This document shows positions 45,407-54,364 of a DNA stretch of 64,000 nucleotides, in pieces. How positions within the stretch are numbered: the first letter of the stretch is position 1; each line of letters starts with the position of its first letter. Origin of the DNA: Acidobacteriota bacterium (GTDB taxonomy: Bacteria; Acidobacteriota; Terriglobia; Versatilivoradales; Versatilivoraceae); the NCBI GenBank assembly GCA_022826755.1, contig JAJDUG010000080.1, positions 27,776-91,775 of the forward strand. Direction: 5' to 3'. Made by a program: the position numbers and the translations under genes. The notes below the pieces were generated by a model. It was not told where the DNA came from. It was given only the letters and a program-made list of their open reading frames with translations, and did not search any database.

Positions 45407-45804
45407 CCGGGTACGTTATCGATGCGTCGGTTGCGGTCGAGTACCTCCTGAGGACCTCCCTCGGAAGGGCCGTCGCAAACGTGATCGAGAATGCATCCCT
45501 GGCAGCGCCCGAGTTGATGGAGGCGGAGGTCCTGTCGGTGTTGCGTCGCGCGGTGCTTAAGGGTCAACTTGAGGAGCCACGGGCACTGTTGGCTATCGAT
45601 GACTTGGCCCACTGGCCGGTGGACCGAATTTCACACCGGTACCTGGCTCGCCCGGCCTGGCAGTACCACCGCAACGTCAGCGCCTACGACGCCTTCTATC
45701 TCGCCGCCGCCCGCACATTGGACGTTCCTCTGTTGACCGCCGACGGGAGACTTTCCAGAACCTCCGGTCTGAAAGTCGTGGTACAGCACGTTCGTGTTGG
45801 GTGA
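45403..45804 (+). CDS. fitB: FitB/VapC-type PIN-domain toxin
   Basis: 133 residues. The PIN catalytic acids are visible: Asp in VIDASVAVEYLL, Glu in ELMEAEVLSVLRR, Asp in SAYDAFYLAAARTLDVPLLT and Asp in ADGRLS. It is an RNase toxin cleaving tRNA or rRNA in relatives. GTG 45403 overlaps the antitoxin stop (GTGA), with GGAG upstream. The pair is intact and probably active. Confidence 0.86.
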   Translation: MTGYVIDASVAVEYLLRTSLGRAVANVIENASLAAPELMEAEVLSVLRRAVLKGQLEEPRALLAIDDLAHWPVDRISHRYLARPAWQYHRNVSAYDAFYLAAARTLDVPLLTADGRLSRTSGLKVVVQHVRVG

Positions 45805-45890
45805 CTCCCGGCTCCTACATGGCGATAGGTTCCGCCTGCCATGGCCTGCTACCGCCGGGACCACTGCAAAAACAGGCGCATGCCTTAAAC

Positions 45891-45920
45891 TTGCTTAAAA
45901 TCGCGGCCGGCGGGTAAAAT
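45891..45920 (+). promoter_or_regulatory. Sigma-70-like promoter for the ccm operon
   Basis: TTGCTT at 45891-45896, 18-base spacer, TAAAAT at 45915-45920. The transcript would start near 45927, about 59 bases before the ccmE ATG. Confidence 0.45.
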
Positions 45921-45985
45921 GTTGCTGTCGGGATTTGCCCTGCTCTCACGGGACGCGGACTGTTGGCGGCGGGAAGGAATAAGGC

Positions 45986-46417
45986 ATGGACAAGCGAAAA
46001 ATCAAGTTTCTGGCCGGCTCTCTGGTCATCGTACTGGCGGTTGCCTGGCTGGGGTTCAGCAGCTTCGACGAAAGTGTGGCCTACTACAAGACCGTCGGCG
46101 AATTGCAGGCCATGGGGGACGACGCCTACGGACGCCGGATCCGGGTAGCCGGCAACGTCGTTCCCGGGAGCATCCTGAAGGCGGACCAGGGAGTCCGGTT
46201 CACCCTGGAACAGGAGGGACACAGCCTGAATATCCGCTATGTCGGCAAAGATCTGCTGCCGGACACCTTCAAGGACGACGCTCAGGCCATGGCGGAAGGC
46301 AAGCTCATGCCCGGCGGAGAGTTTCAGTCGACGGTGGTTCAGGCCAAGTGCGCTTCCAAGTACGAGGCCACCTACAGCCAGGAGGCCCTCAAACAGGCAG
46401 CCGGTCAGAAGCAGTGA
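45986..46417 (+). CDS. ccmE: CcmE-type heme chaperone, Cys-x3-Tyr variant
   Basis: 143 residues. One N-terminal membrane segment (FLAGSLVIVLAVAWLGFSSF), then the CcmE OB fold (YGRRIRVAGNVVPGSILKAD; LNIRYVGKDLLPDTF). It carries heme covalently from CcmC to CcmF on the outer face of the inner membrane. The usual heme-binding HxxxY is replaced by C122-x3-Y126 (KCASKY), a variant known in some other bacteria and archaea. ATG 45986 follows a GGAAGGAA ribosome site. First gene of the ccm cluster here. Confidence 0.88.
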   Translation: MDKRKIKFLAGSLVIVLAVAWLGFSSFDESVAYYKTVGELQAMGDDAYGRRIRVAGNVVPGSILKADQGVRFTLEQEGHSLNIRYVGKDLLPDTFKDDAQAMAEGKLMPGGEFQSTVVQAKCASKYEATYSQEALKQAAGQKQ

Positions 46418-46516
46418 CCCTGCCGGGGCGGACCGGACAGTGAAACGCCAGAAGTGGTTCCTTCCGGCGCCAATCCTCAGGTCGATTCAGCACCGAACTC
46501 CTATAGAAATCACTCC

Positions 46517-48547
46517 ATGCAAGTCTTCTTGACCGATGTCGGACAGTTCACCATGCTGCTGGCCTTCGGCCTGTCCTGTTATGCGCTGGTCGCTTCGCTG
46601 CTGGCAGGGAAGTTCGGGCACCGACGCCTGGCCGCCACCGGAGAGAGAGCCGCCGTCGCGGTCACCGCCCTGGTGACCGTCGCCGTGATGAGTCTCTGGT
46701 ATCAGCTCGTCACCAGCAACTTCCAGCTTCAGTACGTCGCTTCTTCCAGCAACCAGGCCATGCCCTGGTACTACAAGGTGGGGGCGCTGTGGGGAGGACA
46801 GGAGGGGTCGCTTCTCTTCTGGTGCTGGATTCTGACCCTCTTCTCCATGGTGACCGTCCTGGTCCACCGCAAGAGAAATCCCGTCCTGATGCCCTGGGTG
46901 GTGGGGGTGGTGGCCATGGTGACCACCTTCTTCCTGCTGGTCAACAACTTCGTCGCCAACCCCTTCGACGCCATCGGGGTATCGCAGGGCGGCGGAGCGC
47001 CGGTGCCCTGGAGTCCCCCCGACGGCCAGGGACTCAACCCACTGCTGCAATACTGGGCCATGGTGATCCACCCGCCCATCCTCTACGTGGGCTACGTCGG
47101 ATTCACCATCCCCTTTGCCTTCGCCATTGCCGCCTTGATCACCCGGGAACTGGACGAGGAATGGATCCGGACGACCAGGAGATGGATGATGGTCCCCTGG
47201 CTGTTCCTGGGCACGGGGATCCTTCTGGGGGCCATGTGGGCTTACGTGGTCTTGGGCTGGGGCGGCTACTGGGGGTGGGACCCGGTGGAAAACGCCTCCC
47301 TGATGCCCTGGCTGACCGGGACGGCCTTCCTGCACTCGGTCATCATGCAGGAGCGCAAGGGGATGATGAAGGTCTGGAACATGGTCCTGATCCTGGCCAC
47401 CTTCCTGCTGTGCATTCTCGGCACCTTCCTCACTCGCAGCGGGATCGTTTCATCGGTTCACTCTTTCGCCCAGTCACCGATCGGTCCTTTCTTCTCCACC
47501 TTTCTCATCCTGATGACCGCCCTGTCGCTCTACTTCCTCTTCACCCGAATGGAAGAGCTCAAGAGCGAGAACCGGTTGGACTCGGTGGTTTCCAGGGAGA
47601 GCAGCTTCCTGTTCAACAACCTGGTGCTGTTGGCGACCACCTTTGCCGTGCTGTGGGGGACCATCTTTCCGATTCTGTCGGAATGGGTCACCAACGAGAA
47701 GAGAACCGTGGGGGCGCCCTTCTTCAACCAGGTCAACATCCCCATCGGGCTGTTCCTGCTCTTCCTGACCGGCGTCGGGCCCTTGCTGGCCTGGAGAAAG
47801 ACCTCCCTGCGCAGCCTGAGGAAGAACTTCACCATTCCGCTGGCGGCCGGGCTGGGGGCGGGAGCGCTGTTTGTGGCCTTCGGGATGCGCCACTTCTATT
47901 CAACCGTCTGCCTCATTCTCTGCGTCTTCGTGCTGGTGACGATTCTGGCCGAGTTCCATCGGGGAGCGCGGGCGCGCCGCCGGCAGGGCCAGGGCTATTG
48001 GCAGTCGCTCTGGATCCTGACCTTCCGCAACACCCGCAGGCATGGCGGCTACATCGTGCACGTGGCCATGGTCTTCCTCTTCGTGGGATTTGCCGGAGCA
48101 GGCTTTGACCAGGAACAGCAACTAGCCATGGTTCCGGGGGACAAGCTGGAAATCGGCCCCTACACGCTGGAGATGAAAGAGGTCGAGAGCGCCGACAACC
48201 CCAACTACTCCTCAGCCATGGCCCGCTTGCAGGTCTGGAAGGAGGGTCAGGCCCTCTCCGAGGTCAGCCCGGAACAGCGGCTCTACAAGACCAGCAAGCA
48301 ACCCACTTCCGAGGTGGCTCTTCACCGGACGCTCAAGGAAGACCTTTACGTCGTCTTCGCCGGCCCCGATCAGGATGGGTCCAAGTTCATCATTCACGCC
48401 TACATCAAGCCGTTGGTGGCCTGGATCTGGATCGGAGGAGCCGTCTTCATCCTGGGCACGGTGATCTGCCTGATCCCCAACCAGCACGAACGGGCGGCCC
48501 AGAAGGTCCCACTGAAAGTCGAGGCCAAGTCTTATGCCAAAGTGTAG
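46517..48547 (+). CDS. ccmF: Cytochrome c-type biogenesis protein CcmF, heme lyase
   Basis: 676 residues, many membrane segments. The heme-handling WWD motif WGGYWGWDPVENASLMPWLT and the HPPILYVGYVGF His segment are present. CcmF ligates heme to apocytochrome c CxxCH motifs with CcmE and CcmH. ATG 46517 starts MQVFLTDVGQFTMLLAFGLS, 99 bases after ccmE. The gene's 3' end overlaps ccmH by 14 bases. Length is within the usual range. Confidence 0.95.
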   Translation: MQVFLTDVGQFTMLLAFGLSCYALVASLLAGKFGHRRLAATGERAAVAVTALVTVAVMSLWYQLVTSNFQLQYVASSSNQAMPWYYKVGALWGGQEGSLLFWCWILTLFSMVTVLVHRKRNPVLMPWVVGVVAMVTTFFLLVNNFVANPFDAIGVSQGGGAPVPWSPPDGQGLNPLLQYWAMVIHPPILYVGYVGFTIPFAFAIAALITRELDEEWIRTTRRWMMVPWLFLGTGILLGAMWAYVVLGWGGYWGWDPVENASLMPWLTGTAFLHSVIMQERKGMMKVWNMVLILATFLLCILGTFLTRSGIVSSVHSFAQSPIGPFFSTFLILMTALSLYFLFTRMEELKSENRLDSVVSRESSFLFNNLVLLATTFAVLWGTIFPILSEWVTNEKRTVGAPFFNQVNIPIGLFLLFLTGVGPLLAWRKTSLRSLRKNFTIPLAAGLGAGALFVAFGMRHFYSTVCLILCVFVLVTILAEFHRGARARRRQGQGYWQSLWILTFRNTRRHGGYIVHVAMVFLFVGFAGAGFDQEQQLAMVPGDKLEIGPYTLEMKEVESADNPNYSSAMARLQVWKEGQALSEVSPEQRLYKTSKQPTSEVALHRTLKEDLYVVFAGPDQDGSKFIIHAYIKPLVAWIWIGGAVFILGTVICLIPNQHERAAQKVPLKVEAKSYAKV

Positions 48548-49085
48548 GATCGGCCTTGGGGCGCAGACCGAACCGCTTGCGTTCTCATTCCAAGCCCGTG
48601 ATTCTGCTTGGGTCCGGCACCGGTTTTCGGCCCTGATTCTGCTCTTGGGCGTCCTGCTTCCCTCACCGGCCGGCGCACAGATCTTTTCACCCGAGGTCAA
48701 AAAGGTTTCCGAGAACTTTATCTGCCAGTGCGGCTGCAACCACCAGTTGTCGGGCTGTGGCATGCTGCACTGCGGTTCCGCCAACCCGCTCAGAAGCGAG
48801 ATCGATCAAAAGCTCCAGGCGGGAATGGCGGAAGAGCAGATCGTCGACGACTTCGTGACCAAGTACGGTGGCGTGATTCTATCGGCCCCCACCGGCGAGG
48901 GCTTCGACCTGGTGGCATGGACCTTGCCGGTGGTGGCTCTTCTGGCGGGGCTGCTGGTGCTCTATCGGGTCGTCAGGGTGTGGACCCGGCGCCGGCCGCT
49001 CCCGGCTTCGACGCCATCCGAACCGGGGGGCATCCCGGAAGAATACCGAAACCGGATGGAGAAGGAGTTGAAGGATTTCGACTGA
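48534..49085 (+). CDS. ccmH: CcmH-type thiol reductase, cysteine-rich variant
   Basis: 183 residues. Signal peptide to about residue 48, then the CcmH domain (PEVKKVSENFICQCGCNHQL, SGCGMLHC), with three Cys in CQCGC and two more in the following loop instead of the plain LRCxxC. A C-terminal membrane segment (VAWTLPVVALLAGLLVLYRV) anchors it. It keeps the CxxCH thiols of apocytochromes reduced for CcmF. ATG 48534 lies inside the end of ccmF. Confidence 0.85.
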   Translation: MPKCRIGLGAQTEPLAFSFQARDSAWVRHRFSALILLLGVLLPSPAGAQIFSPEVKKVSENFICQCGCNHQLSGCGMLHCGSANPLRSEIDQKLQAGMAEEQIVDDFVTKYGGVILSAPTGEGFDLVAWTLPVVALLAGLLVLYRVVRVWTRRRPLPASTPSEPGGIPEEYRNRMEKELKDFD

Positions 49086-49153
49086 GCCCCTGTTCCGGAG
49101 TCGCGCCACCACCCAAACAGAGGGCACTCTTTCAGCTTGGAGGTTCAGTTCCC

Positions 49154-49525
49154 ATGCTCTGGCTGGCTCTGACATGCATTCTGATCTCCCTGGCAGCGGC
49201 CTTGTACGTCTTTCGCCCGCTGCTATCCACCGCCGGCGGCCCCTTCCTGGCGGATATCGACAGCCGCTCCACCGGCCTGAAGCGACTGCTGAGAAGGAAG
49301 GAGACCATCTACGAGAATATCAAGGACCTGGACTTCGAGTACAAGATGGGGAAACTCTCCGACGAGGACTACCGGCGACTCCATCAGGACTACCTGGCGG
49401 AAGCCTACGAGGTGGTGAGTCAGATCGAAGCGATCCAGCCCGAGCCGCTCGACCGGACGGGCAGTCCTCAGGTGGTGGCGGTGCTGAAGAGCGGCAAGCG
49501 CCCGGGCAAATCCAGGAAACCTTGA
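49154..49525 (+). CDS. CcmI-like small membrane protein
   Basis: 123 residues. N-terminal membrane segment (MLWLALTCILISLAAALYVF), then a short helical domain with RKETIYENIKDLDFEYKMGK, LSDEDYRRLHQDYLAEAYEV. This resembles the N-terminal part of CcmI, which brings apocytochromes to CcmF/H, but the TPR region is missing. It may act as a simplified CcmI. ATG 49154 lies 68 bases after ccmH in the same direction. Confidence 0.6.
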   Translation: MLWLALTCILISLAAALYVFRPLLSTAGGPFLADIDSRSTGLKRLLRRKETIYENIKDLDFEYKMGKLSDEDYRRLHQDYLAEAYEVVSQIEAIQPEPLDRTGSPQVVAVLKSGKRPGKSRKP

Positions 49526-49646
49526 ACCGATACCCCTCCAATCCTCCCCATCCGTCCGGGTTCCAATCGACACATCGCCCCTCCTTCCGGCCTTCCCGGG
49601 GCAGAGACTCTTCGAGGGCTTGGCGAAAAAGGGCTGAGCGACTTCC

Positions 49647-50774
49647 ATGATAGCCACCGTTCCCGGCCAATGGCTCCCCCGGAGACGCAAGGACGGTCCT
49701 TGCCCGGTCTCCCGCGGCCTTGGCCTGCTCCCGGCCTTTCTCTGGGCATCCAGCCTTTGCTGGCAACCAGCCTGGGCCCAGTCCTCCGTCTCGGGGCAGG
49801 TGATCAACGGGACCACCGGACGGCCGGCGGTCAACCAGAAGGTGGAGCTTCTCACGCTGGGAGAGGGAATGAACGCCACCAGGGAAGCCTTCACCGGCAC
49901 AGGGGGCCGGTTCACCTTCGAGCAGGTCGAGCTGGCTCCTTCGAGCCCGCACATCCTGCTGCGCACCATCTACCGGGGAGTCAACTACAACCAGTCGCTG
50001 GCTTCCACGGCCGAGATGGCGGACCCTCAACTCCTGACCGTCTATGAAACGGCCCCCCAGCTCGCCGATGTCGGCGTATCCATGCCCTTCATGGTCGCCC
50101 TGGCTCACGGCAACGAGTTGCGGATCGAGCACCAATACCTCCTCACCAACGACTCCCAACCCAAGCGAACGCTGGCGAATTCCTTGTCGACCTTTGAGTT
50201 CGACACCCCGGACTCTCCCCTCGATCTGAAGGTGTCGGTGCTGGGACTGGGGCGAATTCCTCTGCCTCAGCAGCCCCTCATCCGGGACGGAGGCGGTTAC
50301 CGGATCAACTACCCCATGAAGCCGGGAATCAATGAGATCTGGGTGGCCTACAACCTCCGCTTTCCCAGCGACGACCGGCAACTGAAGTTTCGGCTGCTCC
50401 ACGGGACCGACCACTCCCAACTGTTCGTGAAGCCCTCCGACCTTCAAGTCACGGGCACGGGAGTGGTTTCCACGGGTATCGACTCCCGGACTGAATCCGC
50501 AACCTTCCACATCACCCAAATCGCCGAGGGAGAATTTCTCAACCTCAGGATCGCCGGCGAGGCCCCCGAACACTCCCCCCTTGACGGCCACGACCACGGG
50601 GAGGACTCCGACTTCCGGGTGGTCCGACTTCCGAACCGTATCTTTGAACAGCGAACCCTCATCTTGGGAATCCTGGCCGCACTGTCCCTGGCCATCATCT
50701 TCTACGCGCTGGGACAGCAATCCCGGGAGCGGCATCACCAGCAAGCGCGAAAGCGCAAAAAGAAGCGTTCCTGA
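49647..50774 (+). CDS. Exported protein with carboxypeptidase-regulatory-like domain
   Basis: 375 residues. A signal peptide ends near residue 45 (FLWASSLCWQPAWAQ). Residues 46-125 form a CarboxypepD_reg-like beta domain (SSVSGQVINGTTGRPAVNQK), followed by a long beta-rich exterior region and one C-terminal membrane segment (LILGILAALSLAIIFYALGQ) with a very basic tail. The membrane anchor leaves the bulk in the periplasm. It lies inside the ccm cluster, but no Ccm role is known; it may be an apocytochrome or heme partner. Confidence 0.65.
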   Translation: MIATVPGQWLPRRRKDGPCPVSRGLGLLPAFLWASSLCWQPAWAQSSVSGQVINGTTGRPAVNQKVELLTLGEGMNATREAFTGTGGRFTFEQVELAPSSPHILLRTIYRGVNYNQSLASTAEMADPQLLTVYETAPQLADVGVSMPFMVALAHGNELRIEHQYLLTNDSQPKRTLANSLSTFEFDTPDSPLDLKVSVLGLGRIPLPQQPLIRDGGGYRINYPMKPGINEIWVAYNLRFPSDDRQLKFRLLHGTDHSQLFVKPSDLQVTGTGVVSTGIDSRTESATFHITQIAEGEFLNLRIAGEAPEHSPLDGHDHGEDSDFRVVRLPNRIFEQRTLILGILAALSLAIIFYALGQQSRERHHQQARKRKKKRS

Positions 50775-51202
50775 CAACAGCGAAGGGACCTTTGGATTCG
50801 AGTCCGGCCCCCGCCATGCCGTGCGGACGATTCAGAGGAATGACAGCCGAACGTCGATCGAGACGAACCACGAATGAACACGAATACAGAGGGACTTCCT
50901 TCAACGACAAGCGGCACCCAAATGCTTCTGCGATTTCGTTACTCTAGTGAACGTCGCATCAATCTGTTTATCGGTGTTCATTCGTGTCCATTCGTGGTTC
51001 GTTGTTCCCCTTGGCGGATAACTCGTTTTGTTCCTTCGTGCTCTGGGTGGTTCCCCTTGCCGACCCTTGGCGGATGCCTCTTGAGTCCTCTCCAACCCCT
51101 TCGTGGCCCTTCGTCGTCCTTGGTGGCCCTTCGTGGATTGCTTTTTCCGCCCTTTGCGGATAACGCCCCGTTGTTTCAGATGGCGGGGGCGGGAGTGAGC
51201 GG
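50775..51202. repeat. Intergenic region with composite CACGAA / CTTCGTGG repeat
   Basis: 428 bases without a gene inside the ccm cluster. ATCGAGACGAACCACGAA at 50857-50874 matches 28459-28476. TTCGTGTCCATTCGTGG-type units follow at about 50978-51000. CCCTTCGTGG and GTCCTTGGTGGCCC units occur to 51140. At 51155-51179, the reverse complement reads CTGAAACAACGGGGCGTTAT, the edge motif also seen at 36466, 57577 and 61784. The end lies 24 bases before ccmA. Confidence 0.7.
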
Positions 51203-51937
51203 ATGACTGCCGATGCCGCCGTGGTTGTCGAGAACGCCGAAAAATGGTTCGGGCTCAACCCGGCCCTGGCCAACGTTTCCCTGCGCGTCCACCCAGGTGA
51301 ATTCGTGGCGTTGCTGGGTCGCAACGGCGCGGGGAAGTCCACCTTGCTGCGGGTCGTGGCTCGACTGGTGAAGCCCAACCGAGGCCGGGTGCGGATCTGG
51401 GGCGTGGATGTCGCCCGGGATCCCGAGCGCGGCAGGGAGCGGATAGGACTGGTGGCCCACCAGACCTATCTCTATCCCGGCTTGACCGCCAGGGAGAACC
51501 TGCGGCTGCACGCCCGGCTGCACCGACTCGAGGGCGCCGGCGAACGGGTTGCCGCCGCCCTGACCGAGGCGGGATTGAACTTGAGCGCCGATCGTCCCGT
51601 ACGCGGCTTCTCTCGCGGGATGCAACAGCGCCTGGCCATTGCCCGGGCCACTCTGCATGGGCCCGAGCTGGTGTTGCTGGATGAACCCTTCACCGGCCTC
51701 GACCTTGAAGCGGCCGAGCTCCTTTCCGAACGGCTGCGGCAATGGGCGGCAGCCGGACGAACCATCGTCATGGCCACCCACAACCTGGAGCAGGGACTGG
51801 AGGGAGTCACCCGCTGGGTCCTGCTGGACCGTGGCCGCATTGTGACGGAATGGACCGGCGACTCCACGGCGGTTCGCAGCCGCTACCGGCAGTTCCTGAA
51901 AGGAGCTCCTCCCGGTGCGCAGGGGCGAAGGACCTGA
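51203..51937 (+). CDS. ccmA: CcmA-like ABC transporter ATPase
   Basis: 244 residues. Walker A GRNGAGKSTLLRV, signature GFSRGMQQRLAIARA, Walker B LVLLDEPFTGLD and switch His in MATHNLE are intact. CcmA with CcmB and CcmC releases holo-CcmE for use by CcmF. The short length and the downstream order ccmB-ccmC-ccmD support the name over other exporters. ATG 51203 lies just after a repeat. Start context is moderate. Confidence 0.88.
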   Translation: MTADAAVVVENAEKWFGLNPALANVSLRVHPGEFVALLGRNGAGKSTLLRVVARLVKPNRGRVRIWGVDVARDPERGRERIGLVAHQTYLYPGLTARENLRLHARLHRLEGAGERVAAALTEAGLNLSADRPVRGFSRGMQQRLAIARATLHGPELVLLDEPFTGLDLEAAELLSERLRQWAAAGRTIVMATHNLEQGLEGVTRWVLLDRGRIVTEWTGDSTAVRSRYRQFLKGAPPGAQGRRT

Positions 51938-52018
51938 GAACGGGCGTTTGAGACCCCAGACCGGTTGCAACCGGATTTCCACGGGTTTCAAGAATCGCCG
52001 CTAAAGCGAGGCGCGAGC

Positions 52019-52699
52019 GTGAAGTTCTGGAGCCAGACGGCTGCCATTTTGATGAAGGACCTCCTGACCGAATACAGGACCAAGGATGTCCTCACCTCCA
52101 TGCTGCTGTTCGGGCTTCTGGTGATCCTGATGTTCAACTTCGCATTCGAGCCCGATTCGGAGGAAATCAGGAAGTTCGGGCCGGGACTCCTGTGGATGAC
52201 CTTCATTTTCGCGGGACTCCTGGGCATGAACCGGTCCTTCGCCGCTGAGACGGAGAACGACACCCTGGAGGGATTGATGTTGTCTCCGGTGAAATGGAGC
52301 AGCATCTACCTGGGCAAGATGCTGGCCAACCTGCTGTTCCTGCTGCTGGCGCAGGCCATTATCCTCTGCCTGTTCTCCATCCTCTTCAACTACGGCATTT
52401 GGCCCAGGATCGGCTGGATGGCGGCCATCACCTTCCTGGGAACTCTCGGCTTTGCCTCGGTGGGCACCTTGCTGGCCGCCGTTGCCGCCAACACCCGCAT
52501 GAGCGAGGTCATGCTCCCGGTGTTGATGGTGCCCCTGGTCCTGCCCGTAATCCTCAGTGTCGTCCTGGCAACGGCCGCCAATTTCGCCCAGCCCCCGGAG
52601 GAACCGGTGATGTTTTTCTGGATGCAGCGGCTGGCGGCCTACGACATCATCTTCGTGATTCTTCCCTTGATGACTTTCGACTACGTCCTGGAGAAATGA
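52019..52699 (+). CDS. ccmB: CcmB heme exporter permease
   Basis: 226 residues, six membrane segments, in the CcmB family (ILMKDLLTEYRTKDVLTSML, LLGMNRSFAAETENDTLEGL). It is the membrane partner of CcmA. Start GTG 52019 (VKFWSQTAAILMKDL) is chosen over the ATG-less upstream extension because GAGG lies eight bases before it and relatives begin there. It is followed by ccmC at 52777. Confidence 0.88.
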   Translation: MKFWSQTAAILMKDLLTEYRTKDVLTSMLLFGLLVILMFNFAFEPDSEEIRKFGPGLLWMTFIFAGLLGMNRSFAAETENDTLEGLMLSPVKWSSIYLGKMLANLLFLLLAQAIILCLFSILFNYGIWPRIGWMAAITFLGTLGFASVGTLLAAVAANTRMSEVMLPVLMVPLVLPVILSVVLATAANFAQPPEEPVMFFWMQRLAAYDIIFVILPLMTFDYVLEK

Positions 52700-52776
52700 G
52701 GTACCTGGTTCTCGGCTTTTTTGGATAATATGTCCTGATCGTTCGGTCGGCTCCAACGCAGGAGCGGAAGGATCCC

Positions 52777-53472
52777 ATGAAGGGCTTGCAAAAGCATCTC
52801 GGGCTGGTGGCTCTGTTGGCCATGATGGCGGCTCTCTACGCCATCTTTGTGCTGGCGCCGGTGGAGCTCACCATGGGAGTGGTGCAGAAGATCTTCTACT
52901 TCCACGTTTCTTCCGCCTGGGTGGGGTTTCTGGCCATCTACCTGGTGTGCTTCTGCAGCCTCCGCTTCTTGCGGAACCGTGACCGCCAGTGGGACATTCG
53001 GGCGGCCGCGGCGGCTGAGGTGGGCGCGGTCTTCCTGACCCTCAACCTCGTCAGCGGACCCATCTGGGCCAAGCCGGTCTGGGGGATCTGGTGGACCTGG
53101 GACGCACGGCTCACAACCACCTTCGTTCTCTGGCTGATCTACATGGGCTACCTGATGCTGCGCCGCCTGGTGGACTCACCCGAACAACGGGCCAGATTGA
53201 GCGCCGTCGTCAGCATTTTCGGCGCCGTGAACGCCTTGGTCGTCTACATGGCCAACCGCTGGTGGCGGACCCAGCACCCCCAGCCGGTGATCGCCGGCGG
53301 CGAGGACTCCGGCCTCCATCCGGACATGCTGCTGGCCCTGCTGGTGACCGTGCTGGCCTTCACTCTGCTCTTCTTTTGCCTCTGGAAAATGGGGTGCGAC
53401 CTGGAACGGACCCGGGATTCGGTCGAGAGTCTCCGGCGAACCGCCCAGCGCCACCTGAGGGAGGTCCGATGA
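52777..53472 (+). CDS. ccmC: Heme exporter / ligase CcmC
   Basis: 231 residues, six membrane segments. The WWD motif WGIWWTWDARLTT and external His segments (FYFHVSSAWVGF; ANRWWRTQHPQPV) are those of CcmC, which loads heme on CcmE. ATG 52777 has GGAAGGATCCC before it. Its stop overlaps the ccmD start by four bases. Confidence 0.93.
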   Translation: MKGLQKHLGLVALLAMMAALYAIFVLAPVELTMGVVQKIFYFHVSSAWVGFLAIYLVCFCSLRFLRNRDRQWDIRAAAAAEVGAVFLTLNLVSGPIWAKPVWGIWWTWDARLTTTFVLWLIYMGYLMLRRLVDSPEQRARLSAVVSIFGAVNALVVYMANRWWRTQHPQPVIAGGEDSGLHPDMLLALLVTVLAFTLLFFCLWKMGCDLERTRDSVESLRRTAQRHLREVR

Positions 53473-53612
53473 ATGCATACCTGCTGGTGGCTTACGGGAT
53501 CATGTGGCTCATCCTCTTCGGATATGTCTTCAGTATCGGCCAACGCCAGGTCCGGTTGCAGCAGGAGCTGGCGCGGCTGCGGGATGCCCTGGACGAGGCG
53601 GGAGAAGAGTAA
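53469..53612 (+). CDS. ccmD: CcmD-like small membrane protein
   Basis: 47 residues: MNAYLLVAYGIMWLILFGYV is one membrane segment, followed by a basic/acidic helix (RQVRLQQELARLRDALDEAG). CcmD helps release holo-CcmE from CcmA/B/C. Position after ccmC with an ATGA overlap, plus size and layout, support the call despite low sequence conservation. Confidence 0.75.
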   Translation: MNAYLLVAYGIMWLILFGYVFSIGQRQVRLQQELARLRDALDEAGEE

Positions 53613-53644
53613 CCCCTGTTTGTGCGATCGGAGCGCAACTGGAC

Positions 53645-54364
53645 ATGAACCATTCGGCCGGCCCGAAGATTGAGGTTCGGGAGCGGGGAGCCGGGGGGCA
53701 AAGCCTGGACCGCCGCCTGTTCCTTCAACTCCAGGCCTTCGGCAACTGCACGGATGCCGCACCGGTCCTTCGAGTGCTGGAGCCAAGCTCCCACGGTCTG
53801 GTGCTCTACCAGGACCTGAATGATCCCAAGGGCATTGCCGTGCTGGGGATGAGCGAGGACCCCGCCTATTTCGTGACGGGATGGCGGGAACTGTTGAACT
53901 CGCCACCGCTGGCCGGGCTGGCGCCCAAACCCGAGCTGACCATGCTGGGGAGAACCTACGCTTCGGGATTCGAGCCCGATCTGGAGCACTGGCTGCTGCA
54001 CAAGGCTCGCAGAACCGTGCTCAATCCCGACTGGCCCTGGGCCATCTGGTACCCTCTCAGGCGTTCCGGCGCCTTTGCCGGGCTGGAGCCGGCCCAACAG
54101 GGCGCCATCCTGAGAGAGCACGCCACCATCGGACGGGCCTATGGAGAGGCCGACCTGGCTCACGACGTTCGTCTGGCCTGCCACGGACTGGACAAGAACG
54201 ACAACGACTTCGTGATCGGCCTGGTCGGCCGGGATCTCCATCCCCTCTCCCACATCGTGCAGACCATGCGGAAGACCCGCCAGACCTCCCAGTATATCGA
54301 GTCCCTGGGGCCCTTCTTCATCGGCCGGACCCTTTGGCAGAGCCCCGTCCCTCCCGTGGAATGA
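53645..54364 (+). CDS. Chlorite dismutase family heme protein
   Basis: 239 residues. The C-terminal half (REHATIGRAYGEADLAHDVR, LACHGLDKNDNDFVIGLVGR, DLHPLSHIVQTMRKTRQTSQ) matches the chlorite dismutase/HemQ superfamily, with H180 as the likely heme ligand. In Gram-positives HemQ makes heme; in other bacteria members detoxify chlorite or have unknown roles. Active-site Arg for chlorite was not identified. It lies 32 bases after ccmD, so it may be expressed with heme maturation. Its 3' end overlaps the convergent kinase-like gene by 47 bases. Confidence 0.7.
   Translation: MNHSAGPKIEVRERGAGGQSLDRRLFLQLQAFGNCTDAAPVLRVLEPSSHGLVLYQDLNDPKGIAVLGMSEDPAYFVTGWRELLNSPPLAGLAPKPELTMLGRTYASGFEPDLEHWLLHKARRTVLNPDWPWAIWYPLRRSGAFAGLEPAQQGAILREHATIGRAYGEADLAHDVRLACHGLDKNDNDFVIGLVGRDLHPLSHIVQTMRKTRQTSQYIESLGPFFIGRTLWQSPVPPVE

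Noticed and set aside
48608..49153. Long plus-strand frame running through ccmH into the CcmI-like gene as one protein
   Set aside because: Its first two thirds are out of frame with the well-supported ccmH; only the part from ATG 49154 has membrane and helical features.
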